Shown here one piece after another: positions 17,734 through 27,487 of a stretch of 64,000 bases of DNA. Numbering within the stretch: the first letter of the stretch is position 1; every line of letters starts with the position of its first letter. Both the position numbers and the translations under genes were made by a program. This DNA is from Marinobacter nanhaiticus D15-8W (GTDB taxonomy: Bacteria; Pseudomonadota; Gammaproteobacteria; Pseudomonadales; Oleiphilaceae): contig NZ_AP028878.1 of the NCBI RefSeq assembly GCF_036511935.1, positions 4,712,001-4,776,000 on the forward strand, given 5' to 3'. Under the pieces are notes generated by a model. That model saw only the letters and a list, made by a program, of their open reading frames with translations. It was not told the origin of the DNA and searched no databases.

Positions 17734-18315
17734 ATGTTCAGGCCCCTACTGAACCTGGCGCTGCTGGTCACCTTCGCCTTTCCGGCGATGGCGGAGACGA
17801 CACCAGAGCCCGCCAGGCAGGCTCCCAACGCCGAAGATACCCTCTTTACGAGTGAAGGCTTCCGCCAGGACCGGTACCGCAGTCCCACGCCGGCTTCGGC
17901 GCCTGGCGCCCGAACCGTCGACACAGAAACGCTGCAGTCGCTATTGGAGCAGAACCCCGACCTGGTGCTGATCGACGTGATCAATGTCGAATACCGCCAC
18001 GACCGTTTCCTGCAGGACGATCCTCATCACACGATTCCCCAGGCGTATTGGCTGCCGAACACAGGCAAGGGGAGTCTGGACACCCTTTGGCACGACTACT
18101 TGATGGACAACCTGGCCCGCCTGACCGCAAACGATCCTGAGCAGCCGGTGGTGGTCTTCTGCAAATCCGATTGCTGGTTGTCCTGGAACGCCGCCAAACG
18201 CATCACCGAAGCGGGCTACAACAACGTCTACTGGTACAGGGACGGCATCGATAGCTGGGTGGCCGCCGGTCTCCCCACGCGCACGGTAGAGCCCGTCGAT
18301 CCCAAGCATTCATGA
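17734..18315 (+). CDS. PQQ-catabolism-associated CXXCW-motif, rhodanese-like protein
   Basis: The 193-residue protein begins with a signal peptide ending AMA (about residue 21). The remainder is rhodanese-like ([16 protein letters not shown], then [19 protein letters not shown], then [10 protein letters not shown]). The Cys-Lys-Ser-Asp-Cys-Trp segment is the hallmark of a family found beside PQQ-dependent alcohol-dehydrogenase genes. It therefore probably works in the periplasm with a quinoprotein dehydrogenase; no such enzyme or pqq biosynthesis gene lies in this window. The start is preceded by AAGAGG. The next gene, a response regulator, follows closely. Confidence 0.85.
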   Translation: MFRPLLNLALLVTFAFPAMAETTPEPARQAPNAEDTLFTSEGFRQDRYRSPTPASAPGARTVDTETLQSLLEQNPDLVLIDVINVEYRHDRFLQDDPHHTIPQAYWLPNTGKGSLDTLWHDYLMDNLARLTANDPEQPVVVFCKSDCWLSWNAAKRITEAGYNNVYWYRDGIDSWVAAGLPTRTVEPVDPKHS

Positions 18316-18433
18316 GGACAGGATGATGACCTATCCATCGATGTTGACTGAGAAAGATGTCGCCGAAATGGACTATCCTGAAACGATGGGAAAGCCATCT
18401 TGCCAGAGCGATAACCAACGAGTATCCGACTGC

Positions 18434-19108
18434 ATGGAACCTGCGTACAAGATCCTGATTGCCGATGACCACCCCCTGTTCCGCGAAGCCATTACCAGCG
18501 TTGTCGAAGCCGGGTTCCCGGGCAGTGAAGTGGTCGAAACGGAGGATTTGGACACCGCCCTGGCCCTGACCCAGGCGCATGACGATTTCGACCTGATCCT
18601 GCTGGACCTGAATATGCCTGGCATGAATGGGCTGAACGGTTTGATTACCCTGCGCAACGAAGCGCCAACCATCCCGGTGGTGATCGTCTCCGCCGAAGAG
18701 GACAAGCAAGTTGTCCTTCAGGCGATTACCTATGGCGCGGTGGGGTTTATCACCAAGTCGTCACCCCGCGCCCAGATGACCCAGGCCATCGAACAGATCC
18801 TGGCCGGCAACGTCTACCTGCCCTCGGACATCATCCGCACCGGCAAGGAGAGTTCCCGCCGCCATCGCCAGGACGACAACAATATCTCCCCGGAACTGCT
18901 GAACTCGCTGACCCGGCGGCAGCTACTGGTACTCGAGCGGATGTCCAAGGGTGAGTCGAACAAACAGATCGCCTATAACCTGAATATCGCCGAAACCACC
19001 GTAAAGGCACATGTATCGGCCATCCTGCGAAAGCTGGGGGTTCATAACCGGGTACAGGCGATATTGTCGGCGAGCGATATCGACTTTAACCAATACCTGA
19101 AACGTTGA
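18434..19108 (+). CDS. NarL/FixJ-family response regulator
   Basis: The 224-residue protein has a receiver domain ([12 protein letters not shown] with the acidic pair, phospho-acceptor Asp in [13 protein letters not shown], Thr/Ser in VVIVSAEED, Lys in GFITKSSP) and a C-terminal LuxR helix-turn-helix ([20 protein letters not shown] to [15 protein letters not shown]). It resembles AgmR/ErbR-type regulators of alcohol oxidation. The start at 18434 fits the family but has no clear ribosome-binding site; ATGs at 18323/18326 have GAGG upstream and would add about 37 residues. The convergent hybrid kinase at 19155-21743 is a plausible partner. Confidence 0.88.
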   Translation: MEPAYKILIADDHPLFREAITSVVEAGFPGSEVVETEDLDTALALTQAHDDFDLILLDLNMPGMNGLNGLITLRNEAPTIPVVIVSAEEDKQVVLQAITYGAVGFITKSSPRAQMTQAIEQILAGNVYLPSDIIRTGKESSRRHRQDDNNISPELLNSLTRRQLLVLERMSKGESNKQIAYNLNIAETTVKAHVSAILRKLGVHNRVQAILSASDIDFNQYLKR

Positions 19109-19154
19109 GGGTGCTGGAAAGCCGATACCGAAGGTGCCGTCCCGCCCTACCGAC

Positions 19155-21743
19155 TCAACCCGCCAATAACAAATGGTGCAGCACACTGCGTAGCTTCAGC
19201 GGCTTCACCGGTTTGTTGATCAGTTGGTACCCCAGATCACGGATATGCTGCTTGAGTTCGTTGGTGTAGTTGGCGGTAATCATCACCACCGGCACCGTAT
19301 CGTCCCGCTGGATGTGAATACCAGCGACCGCATCCACGCCATTCTCGTCATTGTCCAAATGGTAGTCCGCCAGGATCACATCCACCGGCGTTGCCGCAAG
19401 GTCGACCTGGTGCTCCAGATCGTCGAGGGAAACGGCGGTGACCACCTCACATCCCCACCCTTCCAAAAGCGTACGCATGCCGTCGCAGATAGTCCGATCG
19501 TTGTCGATCACCCAGATCCGGCTGCCGTCCAGGGGCTGGGGCGCTACGAAACCCTGCACTTCGGGTTGGTACTGATCGACGGTTAGCTGCCCAAGCGGAA
19601 CAATCACTGAGAACATCGACCCTCGGCCTTCCACCGATTTCACCGTAATCCGGTGACCAAGCATGCGGGCGATATTGTCGACGATCGCCAGACCCAAACC
19701 GAGCCCTTTATCCTGGGGCGCGCCCGCTGGGCGGATACGCTTGAATTCCTGGAAAATTTCCGTGAGCTTGTCCGCCGGGATACCCGGCCCCGTATCCCAC
19801 ACCTGCAGTTCAATGCCGCCCTTTCGGCGTCGACAGCCCAGTAAAATGGAACCCGACCTGGTGTAGCGGATAGCGTTGGTGAGGAAATTGCGCAGGATAC
19901 GGGCCAGGAGCTGCGAATCGGACTTCACCACTGCCGACGACGGTACGAAACGCAGATCGATACCTTCGCCTATTGCCATCTGGCGGAATTCCCGTGCGAT
20001 GTTGTTGAGCAGGTCCCGCAGATCGAAGGCACTGATGTCAGGTTGGATCACACCGGCATCCAGCTTTGAGATGTCCACCAACGTGCCGAGCAGGTTTTCC
20101 ACATCGTCCAGTGAGGTGCTGACCGAACGCACCAGCCCCTCTGCCCGTGGCCCGAAGGATTGTTCCATCAATGCGCTGGTAAACAGGCGGGCGGCATTGA
20201 GCGGCTGCAACAGGTCGTGACTCACTGCTGCGAGGAACTTGGTCTTGGACAGGTTGGCCCGTTCCGCGTCCATCTTGGCGTCCCGCAGGCGTGCCTCGAT
20301 CAACGCGCGTTCGCTGATTTCCTGGCGCAGCTTGCTGTTCAGCCCGGTGAGCGCAGCGGTGCGTTCCTTGACGCGTTGCTCAAGATTGTCATAGGCCTGT
20401 TGCAGGGCAAGTGCGGTACGACGACGATCGGTAATATCCCGGATCAGCACGAAGAAACCCATAACCTGCCCATCCTGGCCCTGGTTGGGCACGTATGAAC
20501 GCAGCATATAGCGCTGCTGGCCACGGGCGTTGGTCTCTTCGAATTCGAAGGTCACGCTGTGCCCCGCCAGCGCATCCCTAACGTGGGGCAACAGGCGTGC
20601 ATAGAGCTCCGGGTTATGAACCTCTTCCAGGCGGCGCCCCAACAGTGACTGGTTGCCGGCGCTGTACCAGGCCTCGTAGACCTTATTGCAGAACTGCACA
20701 GTCAGATCAGCACCGACGTAGGCAATCAGGGCCGGTACGTGATCGGTCACCACCCGAATCCAGCGCTCGCTCTCGCGCAGGGTCTCTGCATAGCGATAGC
20801 GTTCGGTGATATCCGTATAGGTGTTGACGTAGCGGCCGTCAGCCATGGGATGCGTACGGATTTCCAGTACCCGGCCATCCTGCCGACGATGCTCCAGGGC
20901 ATTTGACAGACTATCGGGCGTCAGCAACGGGGTCTCCGATAAGGCCATCAGCCGCTCGAACGAGGTTTCCGTCGAGACCTGATGCGGAGAAAGTCCGGTC
21001 AGCTCGATAAAGCGATCATTCCAGATTTCCGGAGCGCCCCGGTCATTGACCAGCACCACACCCTGGGACAGGTTATCCACGGCGGATTGCAGCAGCTGTG
21101 ACTTTTCGGCCAGCGCCCGTTCGCGGCGTTCGTCCTCGGTGTTCTTCAAATCGGTGATATCGGAGTAAAGGATCACCAGTCCGCCTTCACGAGTCGGCCT
21201 TTCGCTGACCTGGACCCAGCGGCCATTGGAAAGCAGGTAAACGACCCCGCCGGCCTGGCGGTCCCGATGCTCTTCCAGCACCAGGCCGGTCTCGACCGCC
21301 AGCCGTTTCATATCTGCAATCGCTACACCTGGTCGGATCAGGTCACCATTCTTGCTCCAGTAGCTGCGAAAACGGCTATTGGTCAGAACTAACCGATGAC
21401 AATGGTCGAACAGCACGAACCCGTCACCGATGCTCTCGATGGCGTCGATCAACCGCTGGCTGGCCATTTCCGCCTCTTCGCGGGCGGTAATCAACGCGCG
21501 ATTGCTGGACTTGAGTTCGGACATGGCGAGGTTGAGCGCTTCGGTTCGTTCGCGCACCTGCTCAGCGAGCACCACTGAGTGTTCGAAGGCGGCATAGGGC
21601 TCGGGCTTATGGGCGCCGCTGGACTCGACGCGGGTAATCAAAGCGTCGCGGATGGTCCGCAGGCGGGCATTCTCGGCTTCCAGCTCGGCGATGCGCTGAT
21701 CCCGCGCATCCGCCTCAGTCTTGATCGTGAGCGGGCTGACCAA
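19155..21743 (-). CDS. PAS hybrid sensor histidine kinase (NahK/ErcS-like)
   Basis: The protein of about 862 residues has an N-terminal coiled coil, three PAS-type modules, a further coiled coil, a HisKA domain (AAVSHDLLQPLNAARLF with the phospho-His), an ATPase domain (NFLTNAIRYTRSG, DTGPGIP, GLGLGLAI) and a C-terminal receiver (WVIDNDRT, Asp in VILADYHLDNDENG, Lys in INKPVKPLK). No membrane helix is seen, so it is cytoplasmic. TTG at 21743 is preferred because AGGAG lies six bases upstream; an ATG at 21782 would add 13 residues with a poorer site. It overlaps the end of the FIST gene, so the two are probably co-translated and the FIST protein may feed it a signal. Confidence 0.9.
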   Translation of the reverse strand: MVSPLTIKTEADARDQRIAELEAENARLRTIRDALITRVESSGAHKPEPYAAFEHSVVLAEQVRERTEALNLAMSELKSSNRALITAREEAEMASQRLIDAIESIGDGFVLFDHCHRLVLTNSRFRSYWSKNGDLIRPGVAIADMKRLAVETGLVLEEHRDRQAGGVVYLLSNGRWVQVSERPTREGGLVILYSDITDLKNTEDERRERALAEKSQLLQSAVDNLSQGVVLVNDRGAPEIWNDRFIELTGLSPHQVSTETSFERLMALSETPLLTPDSLSNALEHRRQDGRVLEIRTHPMADGRYVNTYTDITERYRYAETLRESERWIRVVTDHVPALIAYVGADLTVQFCNKVYEAWYSAGNQSLLGRRLEEVHNPELYARLLPHVRDALAGHSVTFEFEETNARGQQRYMLRSYVPNQGQDGQVMGFFVLIRDITDRRRTALALQQAYDNLEQRVKERTAALTGLNSKLRQEISERALIEARLRDAKMDAERANLSKTKFLAAVSHDLLQPLNAARLFTSALMEQSFGPRAEGLVRSVSTSLDDVENLLGTLVDISKLDAGVIQPDISAFDLRDLLNNIAREFRQMAIGEGIDLRFVPSSAVVKSDSQLLARILRNFLTNAIRYTRSGSILLGCRRRKGGIELQVWDTGPGIPADKLTEIFQEFKRIRPAGAPQDKGLGLGLAIVDNIARMLGHRITVKSVEGRGSMFSVIVPLGQLTVDQYQPEVQGFVAPQPLDGSRIWVIDNDRTICDGMRTLLEGWGCEVVTAVSLDDLEHQVDLAATPVDVILADYHLDNDENGVDAVAGIHIQRDDTVPVVMITANYTNELKQHIRDLGYQLINKPVKPLKLRSVLHHLLLAG

Positions 21744-22989
21744 TGACCACTCCTGTGAATGTCTGGTTGATATGCATGCCATCGAACTGCTCGCCGTAGG
21801 TGTTGAAACCGATCACCCGGTGGTCGACGAGGAAATCCGACGCCTCTTCGACAAATCCGGAAAATTCAGCTTCCAGGCGTCGTAAAAAACAGTCGCAACC
21901 AATGGTCAGCAGGGGCGGGCCAACCTCCTGTTCGGCGTTCTCCAGCTGCTGCTTAAGGTTGGCCAGTAAGGGGCCCGGCCGCATGGCGGTCAGGACGATG
22001 CCGGTCTCCACGGCACAGTAGAACGTCAGGCTGCCGTCGTCGTTGACCCGTTGGACCGAACGCACGAAGTACTGGTCACCGATGCGCACGGCCATCGGCC
22101 GCAGGGCGAAGACCCTGCGATCCAGTTCCGCCACGGTCACGCCTGCGGCGCGGGCGTAGGCGACGGCCGCAGGCTCCGCATTGAGTTCGTAGACCGTGCG
22201 CGACTCGCTGCTGGCACGGGTCACCACCAACTTGTCCTCGCCCGCCAGCATGTGATGCGTGGAGAAAACCCGGAAAGCAAGGGAGGTATTGATCATCAGC
22301 ACGATCGCCGCACGATTGTGAAATCGCCCTTGAAAATAGACGTGCGTGTTAGCCAGGCGCTCATCGTCGCCGGCAGAACCACCGAAGTGCGGAATGCTGC
22401 CCAACGCCGCATTCAGCGTGGCAAGTACCAGTTCTTCACGACTGGACAGCCCGTCCAGCAACGTTATGGCGAAAGTATGCCCTTTGACCGGCGCCAGCGA
22501 CGCTTCCCGGAACGTGGCCAGCAGGTTGTCGACGAGGCCCTGGGCGTCCTGCAGACTGAATTGCTCCAGCTCGCCAATCAGGGCGCAATCCACGGAAAAA
22601 TAGCGGCGGTCGAAGCCAATTGCCGTAATGCATCCGCGACCGTAGCCCAACGGGGTAATTTCGCCAGCGGAGGTGCAGCCAGTCAGCGGAACGGCGGGGA
22701 AGACGTGTTCAAGGGCGATACCTAACCGGGCCAGATCGTATTCGGCGGAGCAGAAGAACAGGACACAGGCGAGATCAGCATGGTGGAGCTGGCTGGCCAG
22801 ACTGGTTGCTGCCAGTTGGGGGTCTCGCGCGTCGGAACTGGCAATCCGAACCGGAGCAACAGAAGTCACAGGCAGCATGGTAGAAGGCTCGCGTCCGGAA
22901 ATTCTCCACTCCGATTCTACGCGCTTCATCCAGCGGTCCAATTCAACTTCAGTGCTCCTGGCCGCGCCACGAAAACGGACATAGGCCAT
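21715..22989 (-). CDS. FIST domain sensor protein
   Basis: The 424-residue product has the FIST N-terminal domain (ADLACVLFFCSAEYDLARLG, VPLTGCTSAGEITPLGYGRG, HFGGSAGDD) and FIST C-terminal domain (YELNAEPAAVAYARAAGV, MAVRIGDQYFVRSV, IGCDCFLRRLEAE, VIGFNTYGEQF). FIST domains are predicted small-ligand sensors, possibly for amino acids, and occur with signal-transduction partners. The start at 22989 has AAGG about 11 bases upstream; ATG at 22878 is an alternative that trims 37 residues. The 3' end overlaps the hybrid kinase gene. A FIST gene beside a kinase and NarL-type regulator recalls Pseudomonas ethanol-oxidation regulatory clusters. Confidence 0.9.
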   Translation of the reverse strand: MAYVRFRGAARSTEVELDRWMKRVESEWRISGREPSTMLPVTSVAPVRIASSDARDPQLAATSLASQLHHADLACVLFFCSAEYDLARLGIALEHVFPAVPLTGCTSAGEITPLGYGRGCITAIGFDRRYFSVDCALIGELEQFSLQDAQGLVDNLLATFREASLAPVKGHTFAITLLDGLSSREELVLATLNAALGSIPHFGGSAGDDERLANTHVYFQGRFHNRAAIVLMINTSLAFRVFSTHHMLAGEDKLVVTRASSESRTVYELNAEPAAVAYARAAGVTVAELDRRVFALRPMAVRIGDQYFVRSVQRVNDDGSLTFYCAVETGIVLTAMRPGPLLANLKQQLENAEQEVGPPLLTIGCDCFLRRLEAEFSGFVEEASDFLVDHRVIGFNTYGEQFDGMHINQTFTGVVIGQPAHDQD

Positions 22990-23101
22990 TGATTCAAAAC
23001 CTTAAACACAAAGCTGAAAGAACGGGCTATGAGGATCAGACCGGAAAACCGGCACTTTGGTAGTAGGCAACCGGGCCCGACGCCGGTCGCCTGCCGCCCT
23101 T

Positions 23102-24193
23102 TCAGAACAGGACGATCGCACCCACGGCGATAGTGTCCGCATCGGCGGCGTCGGCGCCGGTGGACTTGGTGGTCTGCTCGAACATGTTGTATTCCGCCAC
23201 CACCTTGAGGTTGCTGTTGACGTCATGGAACAGGCCAATGGTGGTGTTTTCGGTTTCGAAGTCACCTACGTCGGAATCGGTTTCACCGTAGGAAAGCACC
23301 AGCTTGGTAGCACCGAGCGTATAGGCGCCCTGCAACAGGTAGCCATCCTCGCTCTCCTCTTCCAGAGCTACCGCCTGGTTGGTGATCAGTACCGGCGCAT
23401 CGCCATCGGCGGTATAGCCGGATGCAGCCAGTGTCAGGCCGGCTACAGAGGCCTTCATGCCATACCCCACTGCCGTGGAATCGACGGTCGTGTTAGTCGT
23501 ATCGCTTTCCGAGCTTTGATAACGACCGTTTACCCAGGTGGTCAGGTCGACCTCGCCAAGACTCATGGCGTAGGTAATCTCTGATTCGAAACGCGGTGCT
23601 TCTTCGTAGCCGTCAGCGCCGGAGGTGGTTGCAGGGTCTAAAACGCCAGCAGCGATCTTCAGGCCACCCAGGTCCGGCGAGCGATAAGTGATCTGCGCCG
23701 ATGGCGTGGGGTAGGCATAACCGGTGCGAATATTGCCGAAGGAAACACCACCCGGCGCACCTGGCGAGCCGAAGCCCATCAGGATCTCGTCGAGGAAGAT
23801 GTTGTTGCGGGAATACAGTCCAAAGTCCTTACCGATCAATACCTGACCAAAGCTGCCGTCGACGGTGGCGTAGAACTGCCGCACATCGATGGAGGTATCG
23901 GTGGGCGAATCCAGGCTGTCGTTGATGGTGGTCCAGAAGGAGGAACGGCCACCCAGGGTCAGCTCCCCCATCTCCTTGCTGAAGTTGAAGCCGATGGTGT
24001 TGGGGAGGAAGCCCATCTTGACCCGGGACTGGCGCACGTCGCTGAGCTTGTCGTCGCGGTTTACGTAGAACGCGTTGAAATAGCCGTCGACAGAGAACTG
24101 TGTACCGTCCTCGTTATAGACTTCAATTGCCGCTTGGGTTTGCGTGGACATGCCGCCAGCGATCGCCAGCGCGAGAAGATGTTTTTTGTTCAT
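23102..24193 (-). CDS. General outer-membrane porin (Gram-negative 16-strand type)
   Basis: The 363-residue protein has a signal peptide (MNKKHLLALAIAGGMSTQTQA) followed by the porin start IEVYNEDGTQFSVDGYFNAF and later repeated amphipathic strands such as FYATVDGSFGQVLIGKDFGLYS. It ends AVGAIVLF with a C-terminal Phe. This fits trimeric porins of the OmpC/Porin_4 type. The start is supported by GGGGGC shortly upstream and by the signal peptide. It stands alone on the minus strand between the FIST gene and the acyltransferase gene. Substrate preference cannot be inferred. Confidence 0.9.
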   Translation of the reverse strand: MNKKHLLALAIAGGMSTQTQAAIEVYNEDGTQFSVDGYFNAFYVNRDDKLSDVRQSRVKMGFLPNTIGFNFSKEMGELTLGGRSSFWTTINDSLDSPTDTSIDVRQFYATVDGSFGQVLIGKDFGLYSRNNIFLDEILMGFGSPGAPGGVSFGNIRTGYAYPTPSAQITYRSPDLGGLKIAAGVLDPATTSGADGYEEAPRFESEITYAMSLGEVDLTTWVNGRYQSSESDTTNTTVDSTAVGYGMKASVAGLTLAASGYTADGDAPVLITNQAVALEEESEDGYLLQGAYTLGATKLVLSYGETDSDVGDFETENTTIGLFHDVNSNLKVVAEYNMFEQTTKSTGADAADADTIAVGAIVLF

Positions 24194-24382
24194 GGTTGCC
24201 CCCAAAATTCTTGTTAGAAGAAGAGGCACGTCGGTGCCTCCGGGCGCACAGGACATGTGCCCGCAACCATCGTCGGCGAACGCCGGATGGCGGCCTATGC
24301 GCCAAGGGAGCTGATTTGGGGGTTAATTGGAACTAGCGACAGGCGCCACACTTTGGCACTACGACTGCACCGGCCGTTGGTG

Positions 24383-25777
24383 CTATTGCCACCCTTGCAA
24401 GGCGCCGATGCAGTCGTCGAGAAAGGGTTGGGGATCAGGCATGACGGCCTCGTCGGCAACGACGCCGAACTGCACCTGATTGTTGTAACTGACGATACTC
24501 AGCCCCAGTCCAATATCGCCGGACTGGGGTACCCAGAACATCTGCTCGCGCACCCGGCAACCGGCCAGGTAACGGGTTTCCGGCGTACCACGCACGTTGG
24601 ACACGACAGCGCTGGCCTTGCGGCAGAAGAGATCGGCGATGGGCTGTTGCCAGCCTTTGGGCAGCAGCCCGGCCGAGCACATCAGTCCCCAGGAAATACC
24701 TGGCTGCCAGGACCGTTTCAGGCGGCGGGTCTCGTGCTTAACCCGGTACAGGCTCTCCAGCGGACTCTGGGCATCGACCGGTAAGGGCACGAACACAGTG
24801 CCGAACAGGTTGCCTAATTCACCCGGACGCGGGCGCACCGAGTCCGGTAGCAGAGCGCGAATGTCCACCGGCACAGCAGCGTGCAGCATCACCTCTTCCA
24901 GGTCGAGGTCGTCCTGTTCCAGCTGCTTGCGCAAGGCCTGGGCGACACAGGCAAGCAGGACGTCGTTGATCTTGCAGTTGGTGTTTTGGGCGATATCGCG
25001 AAAGGCCGCCAGCGGCACCGGCGCCGACCAGCGGCAGGTGCGCCGGCCCAGCAGCCCTGGTTTGAAACGGGTCGCCGTATCCTCCGGCTCGAGGACATAC
25101 TCGCTGAGCTCGTTGACCAGGCGCAGGCCGGACCAGGCCGCCCGTTCCAACTGCTTGCGTCGCGCGTCGAGCGGGTTGTCCGGCCGGTCGGTGTCGACAT
25201 CGTCCAGGGTTCCCGTGTCAGCCAGCTTAACCTGTGACTGTAGCCACTGCCAGCCGGCATCCCTCCAGCGTGAGGCATCGGCGGCCTTGGCGGAGCCAAT
25301 CGTTTGCGCGGGCATCGCATCCGGCGCCGTGGTCGTCAGCGCGTTGAACAGGTCGATCAGCGACAGACCGTCGGCATAGCAATGGTGCAATCGAAGAAGC
25401 AGCGCAGCCCCACCCCGGGCCTGGGGTAGCAGCCAGAAGCACCAACGTGGACGGTAATCCGGCAGCGGCTGGTTCAGGCGGGCTGACAGCCAGTCCTGCA
25501 ACTGGCCCTCATCGAATATCTCCGGCACGACTTTGAAATGGTGTCGCAAGCGGAAGAGTTCATCTTCCTCCCACCACCAGGCCGTACCCTTGTGCACAGG
25601 CCGGCAGCGGAAACGCTCGATCCGGAGCCAGTGGTTCTCCAGGAACTGTTTGAACACCGGCGCGGTCAAACCATCGACCCGGAGCATGACGGTAATCGTC
25701 ATGGGATTGGCGGGGGACTCCATGGAAAGCCAGGCGGCGTCGACCGGTGACAGTAAGCTGGATTCCGCGTGGCTCAA
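24383..25777 (-). CDS. Wax ester synthase/diacylglycerol acyltransferase (WS/DGAT)
   Basis: The product of about 464 residues carries the catalytic HHxxxDG motif (HHCYADGLSL), the N-terminal LSPVDAAWLSMESPANPM typical of the family, and the C-terminal NVRGTPETRYLAGCRV and LGLSIVSYNNQVQFGV segments. These enzymes join acyl-CoA to fatty alcohols or diacylglycerol, making storage wax esters or triacylglycerol; they are frequent in marine oil-degrading gammaproteobacteria. No early ATG fits: the TTG at 25777, with GGGAAG upstream, gives the family's normal N-terminus, while ATG at 25903 would add 42 unsupported residues. Confidence 0.9.
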   Translation of the reverse strand: MSHAESSLLSPVDAAWLSMESPANPMTITVMLRVDGLTAPVFKQFLENHWLRIERFRCRPVHKGTAWWWEEDELFRLRHHFKVVPEIFDEGQLQDWLSARLNQPLPDYRPRWCFWLLPQARGGAALLLRLHHCYADGLSLIDLFNALTTTAPDAMPAQTIGSAKAADASRWRDAGWQWLQSQVKLADTGTLDDVDTDRPDNPLDARRKQLERAAWSGLRLVNELSEYVLEPEDTATRFKPGLLGRRTCRWSAPVPLAAFRDIAQNTNCKINDVLLACVAQALRKQLEQDDLDLEEVMLHAAVPVDIRALLPDSVRPRPGELGNLFGTVFVPLPVDAQSPLESLYRVKHETRRLKRSWQPGISWGLMCSAGLLPKGWQQPIADLFCRKASAVVSNVRGTPETRYLAGCRVREQMFWVPQSGDIGLGLSIVSYNNQVQFGVVADEAVMPDPQPFLDDCIGALQGWQ

Positions 25778-26235
25778 GTCCGACTTCCCTACAGGTATTC
25801 TCGTTATCCGTGGCCGCTGAGCGTGGGACAGACAGCGGATGATCGGTGTGTGGCAATCCGATGACAGCCCAGCATTGTGCCAGACATGCACCACCCACTC
25901 CACTTACACAAAGGCCAGAGTAAGGCCCGGAACAATCACAAAAAATTACACCCTGTTAAGCGCCAATCCCTATACTCGAAACGGTAACCTCGCTGCCTGA
26001 AATAGGCTTTACGGGCCAAAGTCCGTTTCATACTTTGGTCGTAAACTCCGGATAAGTCGCTGATTTCGCATAGAATGAAATGAAGTGACCGAAACTTAGC
26101 GATGCCGGTGCAATCTGCGCCAATAAAGGTCGGGTTCAATAGGATTAAAAAACAGGAATAAACATAGGGAGTTTGCAAACACGGAAGGTTTCCGTAGAAC
26201 AAAAAGTAAGCAAACCCGGATTCGGGAGGCCACCA
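25778..26235. other. AT-rich divergent intergenic region
   Basis: About 460 bases separate the acyltransferase (leftward) from the hydrolase gene (rightward). The stretch from 25925 to 26220 is clearly poorer in GC than its flanks and includes a CCAAAG/CTTTGG hairpin near 26017-26039. It should hold both promoters; I could not place them with confidence and see no small gene or known RNA. Confidence 0.4.
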
Positions 26236-27162
26236 ATGAAAGCAAGTCACGTACGCAAGCTGATAAAGCCGATCGACAGCGTCTATTCGGAGATGTTTTC
26301 CGGGCGGGTCTACCGGGTCGGTAAGGGCGCGGTCTCCGTGCGCAATCACAGCGGCGAAGCGGCACAGACCGTCATCGGAGTGCATGGTTTTCTGGAAAAT
26401 CATTGCTACTTCACCCAGGCCTACGAATCACCAACCACTGAGCTGATCCTGCTCACCTGCAGCAACTACCATATCCCGGTCAACGGCGTGACCCTGGAGA
26501 GCGCGGACTGGGAGGTGCCCATAAAGCACCTCGAAGCCACCATCGAGTATGACGCCTGCATTCTCAACCAGGCATTGGCCAATCTGCCCAGCACCGACAG
26601 CGTGCGGGTTCACGGGCACTCCCGCGGAGGTGCGGTCATTCTGGAAGCCGTGCGCCAGCGTCCCGAACTCTACGAAAACGTGGAGATCATCCTGGAAGCG
26701 CCGGTGCTGCCCCAGGCCAAGCTCCACGCCCTGGTGACTACCTTGCTGGAACCGGTGAGCCACGGCATGTGGCCCTGGCTAATCCGAATCATCAACAGCG
26801 CGCCGTCATCGGCTTACGGCCAGACCTTTTTCGGCAAGATGAACCCACGCAAGAAACAGTTGCTAAGCCACCTGTTCTCCGCCACACGGGACCACCTGAC
26901 CATTGTGCGTAATATCGAGAACATCATGGCGTGGACCGAGCGCACGAACGTGGATATCTACGAAAATATCCGGCACGGGACCTTCCTTATCCCACAAGTG
27001 GATCGCATCCTCGACCGCACCAGCATGCTAGACAGCGCCCGTCAGAGCCCGACCACCATGCGCATCATCGAAACCCAGGCCCTCAGTCACTTCATCACGC
27101 TGGATAGCAAGGAATGGATCCCGTCGCTGGCGAGTCTGCCCCAGGCCTCAAGCATCGCCTGA
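26236..27162 (+). CDS. Alpha/beta hydrolase
   Basis: The 308-residue protein has the fold's oxyanion segment VIGVHGFLENH and the nucleophile elbow VHGHSRGGAV (GxSxG with Ser), with a late His in ALSHFITLDS as the probable triad base. There is no signal peptide. The substrate is unknown; the family covers esterases, lipases and thioesterases. The start has GGGAGG ten bases upstream. Neighbours on both sides concern storage lipids or polyhydroxyalkanoate, so a role in ester or polymer turnover is possible but unproven. Confidence 0.8.
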   Translation: MKASHVRKLIKPIDSVYSEMFSGRVYRVGKGAVSVRNHSGEAAQTVIGVHGFLENHCYFTQAYESPTTELILLTCSNYHIPVNGVTLESADWEVPIKHLEATIEYDACILNQALANLPSTDSVRVHGHSRGGAVILEAVRQRPELYENVEIILEAPVLPQAKLHALVTTLLEPVSHGMWPWLIRIINSAPSSAYGQTFFGKMNPRKKQLLSHLFSATRDHLTIVRNIENIMAWTERTNVDIYENIRHGTFLIPQVDRILDRTSMLDSARQSPTTMRIIETQALSHFITLDSKEWIPSLASLPQASSIA

Positions 27163-27205
27163 AGCCTGGAATCGCTATGAGGGATGGGGGAAGAAAACTC
27201 TGGAG

Positions 27206-27487
27206 TCAGGCTGTGCCTGTCAGTTTATCCAGTTGGGAATGGATTTCCGATTCGAAACGTGACTTGAACGGGCGAAGCATCAGGCCCAGTTCCAGGTGAA
27301 CCTTCAGTTCCGCTGGCAATACGTCCATGTGGCCTTTCACGCCGCTGCGCTTGAAGCGCAGGGTGTCGCCATCCCAGGTGTAATCCACGTCGAACTGTTC
27401 TGAGAGGTCCTTGGCCAGGGTCTCTGCGGCCTCTCGCGCATGGTCATGATCAAGGGCGTGGCTACGGCTGATATCAATTGTGGACAT
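27206..27487 (-). CDS. Polyhydroxyalkanoic acid system family protein
   Basis: The 93-residue protein matches the PHA_gran_rgn type: ALDHDHAREAAETLAKDL near the N-terminus, then FDVDYTWDGDTLRFKR, the region around HMDVLPAELKVHLEL, and a basic tail. The family was named from polyhydroxyalkanoate loci, and its molecular role is unclear. The start at 27487 is supported by TGGGG upstream and by the conserved MSTIDISRSHAL; a longer frame to 27586 has no similarity. Here it lies next to ubiE, a neighbourhood seen in other pseudomonads. Confidence 0.82.
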   Translation of the reverse strand: MSTIDISRSHALDHDHAREAAETLAKDLSEQFDVDYTWDGDTLRFKRSGVKGHMDVLPAELKVHLELGLMLRPFKSRFESEIHSQLDKLTGTA

